Positions 1-8,620 of a stretch of 60,785 nucleotides of DNA are shown one piece after another. The position numbers were made by a program, and so were the translations under genes. Location of the stretch: positions 1 to 60,785 of the forward strand of contig JAAYNI010000030.1 in NCBI GenBank assembly GCA_012520995.1. The letters are read 5' to 3'. Every line of letters starts with the position of its first letter. Position 1 is the first letter of the stretch. Source of the DNA: Candidatus Rifleibacteriota bacterium (GTDB lineage Bacteria > Muiribacteriota > Ozemobacteria > Ozemobacterales > Ozemobacteraceae). A model generated the notes under the pieces. The model had not been told where the DNA came from. It was given only the letters and a program-made list of their open reading frames with translations, and ran no database searches.

Positions 1-2
1 TG

Positions 3-1553
3 CAGGTTAGAACGGTGTCTGATAGGCTCATTGCAGATTTTCGTAAAACTCCTGTTGTTGCTTCAAAGCAGATTGTCGTCCCTCAACAAAAAAATACTAT
101 CAACGATCTTTATACAAGAACAACTTCTGCTCAACCCATATCTATTCTTGATTCAAAACTGAGTTTGTCTTTTGTTGATACAGAGCTGATGGAAATTTTA
201 CAGGCCATAGCAAAAAAATTGGATTTAAGAATCTTTGCTGATTCGGGAGTTAAGGGCAAGTTTACTGTACATGCTTATGATGTGACCCTCAAAGAAGCTC
301 TGAAGAGCATTTTGCTTCAAAAAGGTTTCCAGTATACCCTTAAAGGCCGAAATTTAACGGTTGTTTCGCTTGCCTCAGATGATTCATCTTCTTCAAAAAA
401 GGCCAAAGAACTCGTTTTTAAAGATTTGAGCCTTAAAGACGCTCTGCAGACACTTGCCAGAATGATGAACATAAACTTGGTTGTTCATCAGGATGTTAAA
501 GACAGAAGTGTTAATTTTTATGTCGAAAACTTGAGCCTTGATGATCTTTTGGAGCTTTTGATACAGAGCAATGGCTTGGTGAAAACAGCTTTTAATGAAA
601 ATACTTTCATAATCAGCGAAAAAGATACAAAGTATGACTATGCTCCGAAAGAGTTTAGAACCTTCAAGCTGGTTAATGCGAGTCCTAACGAGATAATTAA
701 CACCATATCTTCGAACAAGGCTCTTTCAGAACGTCTAAATGTAGACAGCTTTTCTGTGAATGAGCGCATAAACACTCTTTCTGTTTATGATACGGCGGAA
801 AATATAAAACTTCTGGAAAAAATAGTAAAAAGCAGTGATGAAAAGCTGAAACAAGCAATAATTGAAGTAAAGCTTATTGAAATCAACAGAACTGCTCTTA
901 AGCAGCTGGGGATCAGATTGGATGATTATCTGATTAAGGTTGCGGATATAGGCCGTATTCCCAGCAGTTACGCTTTACCTGCGACTTTGGATTTTCTTGA
1001 AAAAGAATCTCAAGCAAAAATTTTGGCAAGCCCCAAAATTAGAGCTGTGCATGGCAAAAAGGCTAATATTAATATAGGCGAAGTTATACCTGTTCCATAT
1101 TACAAATATGAAATAGCTAGCGGCAGTCCTCCATATTGGGGAGGATACGGATATGTGCCTCAGCTTTATAAAGAGTATAAAGACGTTCAGGTCGGCATAA
1201 GCTTAGAAGTCACTCCTGAAATAAGCAGAGATAATGAAATCAGCATGGAGTTGAATACTACTATCAACTCAGTATTGGACATAAACACCGATGGGCAGAT
1301 TCACAAAGCGGAAAGAACAACCAGTACCTATGTGCGTGTAAAAAACGGCGAAACAGTTGTTATGGGCGGTCTGATAAACAACAAGGGCTCTGAAACAAAA
1401 GAATCTCCGGCTCTTGTTAATAAGCTGCCTGTTGTAAGAAGTATTTTCGGAAATAAACGTAAAGAAACAAATAGAACAGAAATGATTATGCTGGTGACTC
1501 CTACTCTTGTTAATACTGATTTTGAAGATGAGATGCACATAGGAGGAAAATAA
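3..1553 (+). CDS. Secretin family outer-membrane channel (type II secretion/type IV pilus), 5' partial
   Basis: The reading frame is open from base 3, so the gene continues left of the window; a GTG at 15 is only an internal candidate start. Secretins form multimeric outer-membrane pores for type II secretion or type IV pili. Residues about 45-115 look like an STN/N0 domain (LSLSFVDTELMEILQAIAKK), followed by a second N-domain repeat at about 130-200 and an N-type domain with ASPNEIINTI. The C-terminal third is the secretin beta-domain: it contains AKILASPKIRAVHGKKANI, VGISLEVTPEISRDNEISM and the closing VKNGETVVMGGLINN with ESPALVNKLPVV. A pseudopilin gene follows 96 bp downstream, consistent with a secretion/pilus locus extending to the left. 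Whether it is GspD- or PilQ-like cannot be settled without the N-terminus. Confidence 0.9.
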   Translation, partial: QVRTVSDRLIADFRKTPVVASKQIVVPQQKNTINDLYTRTTSAQPISILDSKLSLSFVDTELMEILQAIAKKLDLRIFADSGVKGKFTVHAYDVTLKEALKSILLQKGFQYTLKGRNLTVVSLASDDSSSSKKAKELVFKDLSLKDALQTLARMMNINLVVHQDVKDRSVNFYVENLSLDDLLELLIQSNGLVKTAFNENTFIISEKDTKYDYAPKEFRTFKLVNASPNEIINTISSNKALSERLNVDSFSVNERINTLSVYDTAENIKLLEKIVKSSDEKLKQAIIEVKLIEINRTALKQLGIRLDDYLIKVADIGRIPSSYALPATLDFLEKESQAKILASPKIRAVHGKKANINIGEVIPVPYYKYEIASGSPPYWGGYGYVPQLYKEYKDVQVGISLEVTPEISRDNEISMELNTTINSVLDINTDGQIHKAERTTSTYVRVKNGETVVMGGLINNKGSETKESPALVNKLPVVRSIFGNKRKETNRTEMIMLVTPTLVNTDFEDEMHIGGK

Positions 1554-1649
1554 CCTTTTGAGTAAATAAAGCTTTAATTAAAAACTCGGCTATTGTAGAA
1601 TATTCTAGTTAAAGAAAGTGCAATTATAGATACTGCGAAGGAGATATGA

Positions 1650-2486
1650 ATGTTAAGAAGAGGATTTTCTCTGATTGAATTGATGGTTGTTGTGGCTATT
1701 ATAGCTGTATTAGTGGCTGGCACCGTTCCTTATGTGCAAGGCTATGTCGAAGAAGCCAAAATCACTAAGACCAAAGAGACTATGACTTCCATACGCTCTG
1801 CTATACAGTGCTTTGAGATGGAGCACAACTATATGTATAAGCCTACAAAAGAAGATGGATCTGACCTGAAACTTGATTTGGAAAATTGGCAAACGGGTCT
1901 TATGGGTTATATTTCAGGCAACATGAACGATGCTTGGGGCAGACCATTTTATTATTCCTATGCAGGTTCTTTTATAGTTTCCAGCGCACAGGACGGCAGA
2001 CTCGATACTAATGTTATAGTAATGGACACAAAGCCTCCTTTTGCTCCTGCTCAGGCATGGTTTGTGGATAATAATAAAAACGGTCTCCCTGATTCAGGCG
2101 ATCTCATAAAAGTTACTTTTACAAGACCTATAGGTGCTTTGACGTTAGGCGCGGGCGTCTTTCAAAGAAGAGAAAAATCGACTGAGCTGTTTGCAGATGT
2201 TACAAATGTTGTGCTTAAGACAGACAGTTTTGAAGGTGATCAAGTTGCAATTTTCTCGATCACAGGTGATACTAATCTGAAAGTCGGGGATGAGCTCAGG
2301 TTCGGCGCTACTGTAACTGATGCTTCTGCAGCCTGCGGTTCTGCTCCGTCAGGAATCTATACTCCAGACAATGTGTTAGCGGAAGGCTTACATACCAGAG
2401 CAGAAGTTCTGGAAGCTGATCTTGCTCCTCTAAACACTCCTCAAGCTTCTCTCCCGACTCCGGTAGTCTTAAAAGCAGCTCAATAA
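1650..2486 (+). CDS. Type II secretion pseudopilin, GspG-like, with long C-terminal extension
   Basis: The N-terminus RRGFSLIELMVVVAIIAVL is a class III prepilin leader: cleavage and N-methylation are expected at G^F, with Glu5 conserved, followed by the hydrophobic assembly helix. Residues 40-130 resemble the GspG core (AWGRPFYYSYAGSFIVSSAQ). The protein is 278 residues, about twice the usual GspG length. The extra C-terminal part contains DNNKNGLPDSGD at about residue 142, an Asp/Asn-rich loop like a calcium-binding or dockerin-type loop. The start is fixed by AAGGAG six bases upstream of ATG. It lies just after the secretin and ends before a strong terminator. The pseudopilin call is firm; its exact subunit role is inferred. 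Confidence 0.88.
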   Translation: MLRRGFSLIELMVVVAIIAVLVAGTVPYVQGYVEEAKITKTKETMTSIRSAIQCFEMEHNYMYKPTKEDGSDLKLDLENWQTGLMGYISGNMNDAWGRPFYYSYAGSFIVSSAQDGRLDTNVIVMDTKPPFAPAQAWFVDNNKNGLPDSGDLIKVTFTRPIGALTLGAGVFQRREKSTELFADVTNVVLKTDSFEGDQVAIFSITGDTNLKVGDELRFGATVTDASAACGSAPSGIYTPDNVLAEGLHTRAEVLEADLAPLNTPQASLPTPVVLKAAQ

Positions 2487-2505
2487 TATATAAAGATAAC
2501 TTAAT

Positions 2506-2560
2506 AAATCTTAAGAAAAGAGCTCTGAAGTTTAACTTCAGAGCTCTTTTCTTAAGATTT
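2506..2560. terminator. Perfect 25-bp hairpin, bidirectional terminator
   Basis: Arms at 2506-2530 and 2536-2560 are exact inverted complements with a 5-base loop, and AT-rich tails lie on both sides. It sits between the convergent pseudopilin gene (stop 2486) and asnS (stop 2563, minus), so it can serve both. Confidence 0.9.
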
Positions 2561-2562
2561 TT

Positions 2563-3912
2563 TTATGGCCAGATTTTATCCATCATTCTTGCGAAGGGGA
2601 TTGTTTCTCTTACGTGTGTAAGGCCGCAAATCCAGGTGATAGCTCGTTCAACGCCCAAGCCGAAACCAGAGTGAGGCACTGAGCCGTATTTTCGCAAGTC
2701 CAGATACCAGCTGAAGGCATCAAGGCTTAAATTGTGTGCTTTGATTTTTCCTACAAGCACGTCGTAGTCTGCTTCTCTTTCGCTTGCTCCTATGACTTCG
2801 CCATAGCCTTCAGGAGCTATCATGTCGAAGCAGAGAACTTTACCTGGGTTTTCAGGGTCGTCTTTCATGTAGAAAGCTTTGACGTGTGCAGGATATCTGT
2901 GAATGAAAACCGGCTTGTCATAAGTCATGCCTATAACTGTTTCGTCAGCTGCGCCTAAGTCGTCGCCTCTGCCGTTTTTAAGAACATCTTCTGCCAAGCG
3001 GCGCATTTCTTCGTCTTCTGAATTCAAATTTTCATTTTTAAATTTCTCAAGAAGATCCAAGGCTTCTTCGTAAGAGACTCTTGGGAATGGAGCTTTAATA
3101 TTTTCCAGCTTGGAAATATCTCTGCCCAAAAACTCAAGCTCTTCACGGCATTCTTTTAAAACTGTCTGGAAGATATATTCCACGAACTGTTCGGCAAGCT
3201 CCATGCAGCTGTCAAGCTCCATAAAGGCTATTTCAGGTTCTACCATCCAGAATTCTGTCAGGTGCCTGCGGGTCTTGCTCTTTTCGGCTCTGAAAGTGGG
3301 TCCAAAGCAATAAACTTTGCCGTGAGCCATAGCAGCCGCTTCCATGTAGAGCTGTCCGCTTTGGGAGAGATAAGCTTTCTGGTCAAAATAATCTGTTTCG
3401 AAAAGAGTGCTTGTGCCTTCAGCGGCGTTGCCGGTAAGTATCGGAGCATCTACGTTGATAAAGCCGTTTTGGTTGAAAAAGTTTCTAATGGCTGCAACCA
3501 AGTGATGTCTGATTCGCAGAATAGCATGCTGTCTTCTGGATCTCAGCCAGAGATGGCGGTGTTCCATCAAAAAGGCTGTGCCGTGCTCTTTAGGCGAAAT
3601 AGGATAGTCGGGAGTATTTGATAAAACCTTTATATCGGTCATTTCAAGCTCATATCCGCCGATTTGCCTGTCATCTTTTTTTACTTTGCCTTTTACAATC
3701 AAAGAAGCTTCTTGGTTGAGAGTGTCGCAAAGTTGCTGTTGTTCTTCGTTGAGAGAGGGTATAAAGGCGACAACCTGACAAATACCGCTTCCGTCGCGCA
3801 CATTTATAAAGTGAAGTTTTCTGGAGGAGCGCTTATTGTAGCACCATCCTGCCAAGGTGACTTCTTCGCCTATGTGGTTTTTAAGGTCGCTTATGCGCAC
3901 ATATTCTTTCAT
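2563..3912 (-). CDS. asnS: Asparaginyl-tRNA synthetase
   Basis: Charges tRNA-Asn with asparagine in the cytoplasm. The order is an N-terminal OB-fold anticodon-binding domain (GEEVTLAGWCYNKRSSRKLHF), then a class II catalytic core with RHLWLRSRRQHAILRIRHH, motif 2 FRAEKSKTRRHLTEFW (about residue 205) and motif 3 GFGLGVERAITWICGL near the end. Length is 449 residues, as usual. I chose the ATG at 3912 over one at 3945 because GAGG lies 9 bases upstream and the protein then begins MKEYVRISDLKNHI like family members. The upstream minus-strand gene ends 11 bp before it, so the two are co-transcribed. Having AsnRS suggests Asn-tRNA can be made directly rather than only through the GatCAB amidotransferase route. 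Confidence 0.96.
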   Translation of the reverse strand: MKEYVRISDLKNHIGEEVTLAGWCYNKRSSRKLHFINVRDGSGICQVVAFIPSLNEEQQQLCDTLNQEASLIVKGKVKKDDRQIGGYELEMTDIKVLSNTPDYPISPKEHGTAFLMEHRHLWLRSRRQHAILRIRHHLVAAIRNFFNQNGFINVDAPILTGNAAEGTSTLFETDYFDQKAYLSQSGQLYMEAAAMAHGKVYCFGPTFRAEKSKTRRHLTEFWMVEPEIAFMELDSCMELAEQFVEYIFQTVLKECREELEFLGRDISKLENIKAPFPRVSYEEALDLLEKFKNENLNSEDEEMRRLAEDVLKNGRGDDLGAADETVIGMTYDKPVFIHRYPAHVKAFYMKDDPENPGKVLCFDMIAPEGYGEVIGASEREADYDVLVGKIKAHNLSLDAFSWYLDLRKYGSVPHSGFGLGVERAITWICGLTHVRETIPFARMMDKIWP

Positions 3913-3923
3913 TTTCTGAAACC

Positions 3924-4715
3924 TCAGGTTTTTAAAAATTCCCATTCGCGTATACGCGAAAGTGATTGTTTGACGAAATCTAATGTTTTGTTTTCAAAAG
4001 TTACTACAGGCAATTCAGATATTTCTTTGCTCACAAGATAGTTCTGCAATGAAGTGAAATCTATGTTGCCTTCGCCTATCGGCAAATGCTGGTCTCCAGT
4101 GGAATCATTGTCATGTACATGAAATTCGTAAATATGACCGTCAAGAGCTTCAAGCCAGTCCTGCATATCCAATGGCGCGAAGATATTGTAATGCCCTGTG
4201 TCAAAGCAGAATCCGATATTTGAGGTGCCGATTGCTTCTTTTATAAGCAAAAGGCTAAATGGGTCTCTGTCAAATATGTTTTCAAAGGCAAGTTTTATAC
4301 CTTTATCTTCTGAATACTTGGCAATAAAATCCAAGTTAGGCAAAGCATTGTCAAGCCAGCCAGTGTGCTCGATTGTTTTTTTTTCAGGCAAAGCAGTATA
4401 GCCTGGATGGACAACTATGATATCAGCTCGTAAAAAAGCTGCTGTGTCTATAGCCCATTGGAGCTCTTTTCTGGTCGTTTCTGCTATCTCTTTGGATTCA
4501 GAACCCAAATTTAAGTGCATAAAAGGGGCATGTAAAGTAGGTCTGAAGGAATATTTTTCAACTTCGGATTTCATTGAGTTTGCAAATGCCGAGTTCTTAG
4601 GCAAGTTTACCGATGAGGCAAAGTAAAACTCAGGACTTGTGCCGAAGTCGTCAACTTCTGCGAGACCGAATTTTTTGACTATCTGATGTGACAAATTTAT
4701 ATTGATTCTTGGCAT
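3924..4715 (-). CDS. Sugar phosphate isomerase/epimerase-like TIM barrel (xylose isomerase/AP endonuclease 2 superfamily)
   Basis: A 263-residue single-domain TIM barrel. The metal-ligand pattern of the family is visible in order: HAPFMHLNLGS (about residue 60), IIVVHPGYTALP (about 100), KLAFENIF (Glu, about 142), GFCFDTGHYNIF (Asp/His, about 168), YEFHVHDNDS with a following HLPIGEGNIDF (about 190-215), and a late Glu in VTFENK. This supports a divalent-metal-dependent isomerase, epimerase or nuclease-type active site. The substrate cannot be read from the sequence. It is first in an operon with asnS, with a promoter at 4770-4798; an imperfect hairpin (about 4732-4755) lies in the short leader. 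Confidence 0.82.
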   Translation of the reverse strand: MPRININLSHQIVKKFGLAEVDDFGTSPEFYFASSVNLPKNSAFANSMKSEVEKYSFRPTLHAPFMHLNLGSESKEIAETTRKELQWAIDTAAFLRADIIVVHPGYTALPEKKTIEHTGWLDNALPNLDFIAKYSEDKGIKLAFENIFDRDPFSLLLIKEAIGTSNIGFCFDTGHYNIFAPLDMQDWLEALDGHIYEFHVHDNDSTGDQHLPIGEGNIDFTSLQNYLVSKEISELPVVTFENKTLDFVKQSLSRIREWEFLKT

Positions 4716-4769
4716 AAAGACCTGCTTTCAGTTGCTTCTGTTGTCAGAGGCAACAGCATGGGCAAGTAT

Positions 4770-4798
4770 ATTATGATTCAATCAAAATAGCAAGTAAA
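4770..4798 (-). promoter_or_regulatory. Sigma-70-type promoter for the isomerase-asnS operon
   Basis: On the minus strand TTTACT (4798-4793) and CATAAT (4775-4770) are separated by 17 bases, about 55 bases upstream of the ATG at 4715. Confidence 0.5.
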
Positions 4799-4814
4799 CC
4801 CATAAGTCATGACT

Positions 4815-5119
4815 ACTAGTGCTGTGTTTTGTCTAAAACTTTCCTATTTTGATATTATTCTAGTTAATAATGTCTTCATGGTTATCTGATACTGCTATCG
4901 CACAGTTACGAGTGATGAGTGGCGAGTGGCGAGTTGAATTGTTTAGCTCCGCCTAGCATCGAACATCAGCATCTGTCCTTAATCAGAGGCTAGGACAAAA
5001 ATTGTGATTATGCGGTAGCAGAATGCAATTTTTGCCCAATTTTGCCCTCATCTGTGTCCATCTGTGGATATAAATAAATGTACCCGATAACGAACAATTA
5101 GGTGCAACAGTCTACTAGT
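4815..5119 (+). repeat. MITE-like element, long form (copy A), filling the 4716-5262 gap
   Basis: No gene is supported in 4716-5262. The element runs from ACTAGTGCTGTG at the left to CAACAGTCTACTAGT at the right, about 305 bp. Its first 90 bases match the short form seen at 13338-13429 and 44301-44391, including TCATGGTTATCTGAT and a degenerate right end near 4900. Inside are GTGATGAGTGGCGAGTGGCG (from about 4912) and ATCTGTGTCCATCTGTGG (from 5050). A second left-end fragment, ACTAGTGTGACATCTAAAAC, starts at the right boundary (5114), and another phrase, TCTGTGTAATCTGTAGAT, is near 5182. This looks like nested or tandem copies. Confidence 0.75.
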
Positions 5120-5262
5120 GTGACATCTAAAACTTTCCTTTTCTAGCCACTGTAAACTGGCAACAACCCACTGTTTTAAAAGTCTGTGTAATCTGTAGAT
5201 GCCTTCTCCATTCCATTTTACTTCAATTTTTCGTATGATAATTGGAGAGGGGGGGAGGATTT

Positions 5263-5562
5263 ATGCAAATTAGAAGACTTGTCATTTTATCAGCGACCTT
5301 TGTTTTTATATTAATAATGCTGGCAGTTGTCGGAGTTGTTGCGCATTATTCAGAAGGAGAGTTCTTTAGGGAGCCTGTTTACAAAGAACTTAAAGAAGTC
5401 GCTTTCTTTTCTCCTGAATTGGCTCCTTTTGCAGATTTAAAGAATATAGATCCAGATGTTAAGGAAAAGATAAAAGAGCTGGCTTATAAAAAACACTTTG
5501 AATCAGATGCCTATGCTGTTTTTGCGACTTCACCGGATGACATTTTTACAAACGAAGACTGA
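5263..5562 (+). CDS. N-terminal part of an anchored protein of unknown function; ends at an in-frame TGA
   Basis: Starts at an ATG six bases after GGGGGAGGAT, a very strong ribosome site, and gives 99 residues. An N-terminal signal anchor (LVILSATFVFILIMLAVVGV) is followed by a charged helical segment (LKNIDPDVKEKIKELAYKKH). The TGA at 5560-5562 is followed in the same frame by an uninterrupted reading frame to 6663. The natural reading is therefore that this is the front of one 466-codon gene broken by a nonsense codon, not a complete small protein. I do not recognise the family. Confidence 0.7.
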   Translation: MQIRRLVILSATFVFILIMLAVVGVVAHYSEGEFFREPVYKELKEVAFFSPELAPFADLKNIDPDVKEKIKELAYKKHFESDAYAVFATSPDDIFTNED

Positions 5563-5637
5563 AGATTTATAGAGACTGTTCTTCCACATGAGAAAATAAA
5601 ACTTTTTCAGAGTGAACTTCCGCAGCTAGTTTTTTCT

Positions 5638-6663
5638 TTGGCTAAAAAAGTTCCACCTCAGCTGAAAGTGCCGAAAAACCTTGATAATTCAAAAGAACCT
5701 GTGGCAAGAAAACTGGAACTCGAAATCAGAAGAGAAGTCTCCTGTTATCTGTCTACAATGTCGAAATACTTTGCTTCTAAAAAAGAATATGAGGCGGCAT
5801 TGGCTAGTTTGGCTTCCATTCAACTTTTAGATTTGCAAATAGAAAGAGCTTCGGGAAATAGGTCTTTTGATATCCTGGCTTATGTAATAGCCATAAGTTC
5901 AAAGAGCTATTTCAATGATGCTTTGACAAGTATTTTGCCCGTTATAGATTTGCCTGCGGCAACTTTGAAAGAATGGACTGAATTATTCAGTGAATTGTAT
6001 CATGAAATTACCCCTCTTAAAGTTGCTGTGGAATGTGACAGAGTTGAGTTTTTGTCTATTTATGAAGAACAGAATCAGACACTTTTGAGCAAATTGATCC
6101 CTGTCATGAAAGCGGGCAGAGATCCGGAAATGATTAAAAAGTATGTGGATCCTAACTATGAACCTATTTTAAAGATTCTGGACAAACCTTTCACTCAAGA
6201 GGCTTACTCTTCTCTTGTTAAACATCTTGAGAAAATTGAAACTGAAATAGCTGCCTTGGAAAAGAAACTCTCTGATACAAGACAATCTCTTTCTCTTTCA
6301 AAGCAAATAGAGCAACTTTTCCTTACACAGGTAGCTATTTATTGGACTTTTAACGCTCCCTCTCTTAAGAAGCATGCTAAATTCGCGATCGAGAAAAAAC
6401 GACAAATGAGCGGATTGATAAATGCTATGGGGTTAAAAGCCTATGAAAAAGAGTTCGGTTGTTTGCCTGAATCTTTAGGCAAAGTTGAGGAATGGCTTGG
6501 TTTCCGACTGCCCAAGGATCCCGTTGGCGAAAAAAACTTTATCTATAATCCGGAAAACAAAGAAAAAACTCTTTACGGCGAGAAAATCGACTCTTCAAAT
6601 TCTGAAATATTCGTAGATTGGGATTATGCCCGTAAAGATACAGTTTTTATCCCTCTGAATTAA
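5638..6663 (+). CDS. Downstream part of the interrupted protein; helical, unknown function
   Basis: The open frame actually runs from 5563 with no stop (it begins R-F-I-E-T-V). The TTG at 5638 is the first usual start codon but has no Shine-Dalgarno sequence, so independent initiation is doubtful. The product is mostly helical: RKLELEIRREVSCYLSTMSK, a coiled-coil stretch around IETEIAALEKKLSDTRQSL (residues 200-225), and a C-terminal globular tail with LPKDPVGEKNFIYNPENKEK. That tail resembles ends of secreted, pilin-associated or lipoprotein-type proteins, which is only an impression. It has no recognised catalytic motif. Treat it with 5263-5562 as one disrupted or read-through gene. Confidence 0.6.
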   Translation: MAKKVPPQLKVPKNLDNSKEPVARKLELEIRREVSCYLSTMSKYFASKKEYEAALASLASIQLLDLQIERASGNRSFDILAYVIAISSKSYFNDALTSILPVIDLPAATLKEWTELFSELYHEITPLKVAVECDRVEFLSIYEEQNQTLLSKLIPVMKAGRDPEMIKKYVDPNYEPILKILDKPFTQEAYSSLVKHLEKIETEIAALEKKLSDTRQSLSLSKQIEQLFLTQVAIYWTFNAPSLKKHAKFAIEKKRQMSGLINAMGLKAYEKEFGCLPESLGKVEEWLGFRLPKDPVGEKNFIYNPENKEKTLYGEKIDSSNSEIFVDWDYARKDTVFIPLN

Positions 6664-6773
6664 CACATGTTTTTTTAAAAAAAGATCCAAGTTCGTATGT
6701 TTCGCGGTTAGAAAAGTCCTGACTGTGTTATTTGCGGATTTTAAAGTTTTTGGCTTCTTATCTGTGTAATCTG

Positions 6774-6802
6774 TGGATAAAAATTTTTCTATTTGTTATA
6801 AT
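6774..6802 (+). promoter_or_regulatory. Promoter for the permease operon, -35 inside a repeat phrase
   Basis: TGGATA (6774-6779), 17-base spacer, TATAAT (6797-6802). The -35 is the tail of the dispersed phrase ATCTGTGTAATCTGTGGATA (6760-6779). Confidence 0.6.
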
Positions 6803-6836
6803 TCCCATTCAATCCTATTATGATAAGCGGCTTAAG

Positions 6837-7787
6837 ATGATAGAATACACAATTAAACGCATTTTTGCGGCTATTCCAGTACTTTTTGGTATTCTGTTGC
6901 TGACTTTTCTGCTTTTAAACGTTATTCCAGGCGACCCTGCAAGAGCCGTCGCAGGTCCCAGAGCTGATGAGCAGACTTTGGCTCGTATCAGAAGCGAGAT
7001 GGAGTTAGATAAGCCTCTGATGACCCGATTTTTCTCCTATTCAGGCAAAATTCTGAAGGGCGATTTTGGTAATTCAATAGTTACTGGCAGGCCTATAATG
7101 ACCTCTTTCAAAGAGAAGTTTCCTGTCACATTGAAATTGGCTGTGATGGCTGCATTGATTTCTGCAGTTCTTGGGGTTGCAATGGGTATAATAAGCGCAG
7201 TGAACAAGGGCGGTTTCATAGACAAACTTTCAACTGTAATGACTGTTACAGGTATAAGTGTTCCGATTTTTTTAGCTGCCATAGTAATTTCTTATGTTTT
7301 TACAGTGAAGATCCCCATATTTGCTTCAGCAGATACCACTGATTTTTCAGGTCTTTTGCCTTTTATTCTGCCAGCCGCCACATTGGGTATGCGTTCAGCG
7401 GCTTTTTTAGCCAGAATTGTCAGAAGCGGCATGATAGAAGTGCTCAATAATGACTACATAAGAACTGCCAAGGCAAAGGGCTTGCGCAAGAGCAGAATTT
7501 TATTTTCTCATGCTCTTACGAATGCCTTGATTCCAATAATAACAGTTATAGCTTTGGATTTTTCCAGCTATCTGAATGGCTCTGTCATAGTTGAGACAAT
7601 TTTTACATTGCCTGGCATTGGCTCTTTTGCCATGAATGCTATTTCACAGCGAGATTACCCTGTTATACAGGCTACGATTCTTTGCGGTGCCTTTATTTTT
7701 ATATTTATAAATCTTCTCACAGATTTAATATATGCTTGGTTAAATCCGCAAATCAGAGACGAAATGTCAGGTAAAGTTTCAAAATGA
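6837..7787 (+). CDS. ABC peptide/nickel-type transporter permease (DppB/OppB family)
   Basis: One of the two inner-membrane subunits of a peptide-type importer. The N-terminus IEYTIKRIFAAIPVLFGILL is the typical first membrane helix with the DppB signature, followed by NVIPGDPARAVAG in the periplasmic loop. The cytoplasmic coupling (EAA) motif reads NDYIRTAKAKGLRKSRILF, and VETIFTLPGIGSFAMNAI closes the family pattern. I chose the ATG at 6837 (316 residues) because the 35 residues encoded upstream overlap the promoter and repeat. It overlaps dppC by four bases. No peptide-binding protein or ATPase gene is in this window, so partners must be elsewhere. The substrate is unknown. Confidence 0.93.
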   Translation: MIEYTIKRIFAAIPVLFGILLLTFLLLNVIPGDPARAVAGPRADEQTLARIRSEMELDKPLMTRFFSYSGKILKGDFGNSIVTGRPIMTSFKEKFPVTLKLAVMAALISAVLGVAMGIISAVNKGGFIDKLSTVMTVTGISVPIFLAAIVISYVFTVKIPIFASADTTDFSGLLPFILPAATLGMRSAAFLARIVRSGMIEVLNNDYIRTAKAKGLRKSRILFSHALTNALIPIITVIALDFSSYLNGSVIVETIFTLPGIGSFAMNAISQRDYPVIQATILCGAFIFIFINLLTDLIYAWLNPQIRDEMSGKVSK

Positions 7788-8620
7788 CAAAGTTTGCGGA
7801 ATTTTTAAGAAATATGACTATGGCTGGCAAGTTTGCTTTTCTGGGCATAGTAATAGTTATTTTGTTGGGTATTTTGGCTCCTGCAATAGCTCCACATTCC
7901 CCTCATGACCAGGATATTACCAGAAAGTTCAAAAAAGTCGACGGTTACCCTCTTGGCTGCGATGAATTGGGCAGATGTGTCTTGTCCCGTCTTCTCTACG
8001 GAGCGCGCCTTTCTTTGACTATTGCGCTTTTTGCCCGTTTGCTGGCTATACTTGTCGGAGTCGCTGTCGGCTTGACTGCAGGTTATTTCGGAGGGGCAAT
8101 TGACTGGACTCTTATGAGGCTTGCCGACATATTTTTGGCTTTTCCCAGTCTATTATTGGCTATAGCTATCTCAATGGTAATGGACAGCAGCGTTCAAACT
8201 GTGATATTTGCTATAGCTGCTTCAGGGTGGGCAGAAATAGCAAAAATAACGAGAGCTTCTGCTATGGAATTGAAAACAAAAGAATACGTGACTGTCGCCA
8301 AAACTTTCGGAGCGGGAGATTTTCGCATAATAATGACTCATATTTTGCCTAATGCAATGCCTGTTATAACAGTTGTATTTACAATGGGCATAGCTTCCGC
8401 TGTTTTAACAGAGGCAAGTCTAAGCTATTTGGGAATGGGCGTTCCTCCGGAGTTGCCAACTTGGGGAGGAATGGTGAATGCCGGTAAAGATTATCTGATA
8501 GCCTATCCTGCAGCTGTTTTTTATCCAGGATTGGCTATAGCTTTTTTGGTGATTGTTTTTAATCTTTTCGGTGATGAACTGCGTGATGCTATGGATCCTG
8601 CCAGGAGAGTGAATCTATGA
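7784..8620 (+). CDS. ABC peptide/nickel-type transporter permease (DppC/OppC family)
   Basis: The second permease subunit, 278 residues. The N-terminal helix (FAFLGIVIVILLGILAPAI) is followed by APHSPHDQD and the DppC hallmark PLGCDELGRCVLSRLLYGAR. The EAA coupling loop is KTKEYVTVAKTFGAGDFRII with HILPNAMPVI, and the C-terminus has EASLSYLGMGVPPELPTWG. The start ATGA overlaps the dppB stop and the end overlaps the next gene by four bases, so translation is coupled. Binding protein and ATPases are not nearby. Confidence 0.93.
   Translation: MTKFAEFLRNMTMAGKFAFLGIVIVILLGILAPAIAPHSPHDQDITRKFKKVDGYPLGCDELGRCVLSRLLYGARLSLTIALFARLLAILVGVAVGLTAGYFGGAIDWTLMRLADIFLAFPSLLLAIAISMVMDSSVQTVIFAIAASGWAEIAKITRASAMELKTKEYVTVAKTFGAGDFRIIMTHILPNAMPVITVVFTMGIASAVLTEASLSYLGMGVPPELPTWGGMVNAGKDYLIAYPAAVFYPGLAIAFLVIVFNLFGDELRDAMDPARRVNL

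Noticed and set aside
5560-5562. TGA as selenocysteine codon in the 5263-6663 gene
   Set aside because: I see no convincing SECIS hairpin right after it, the flanking residues (ED-x-RF) do not look like a redox site, and no selA, selB or selC is in the window.
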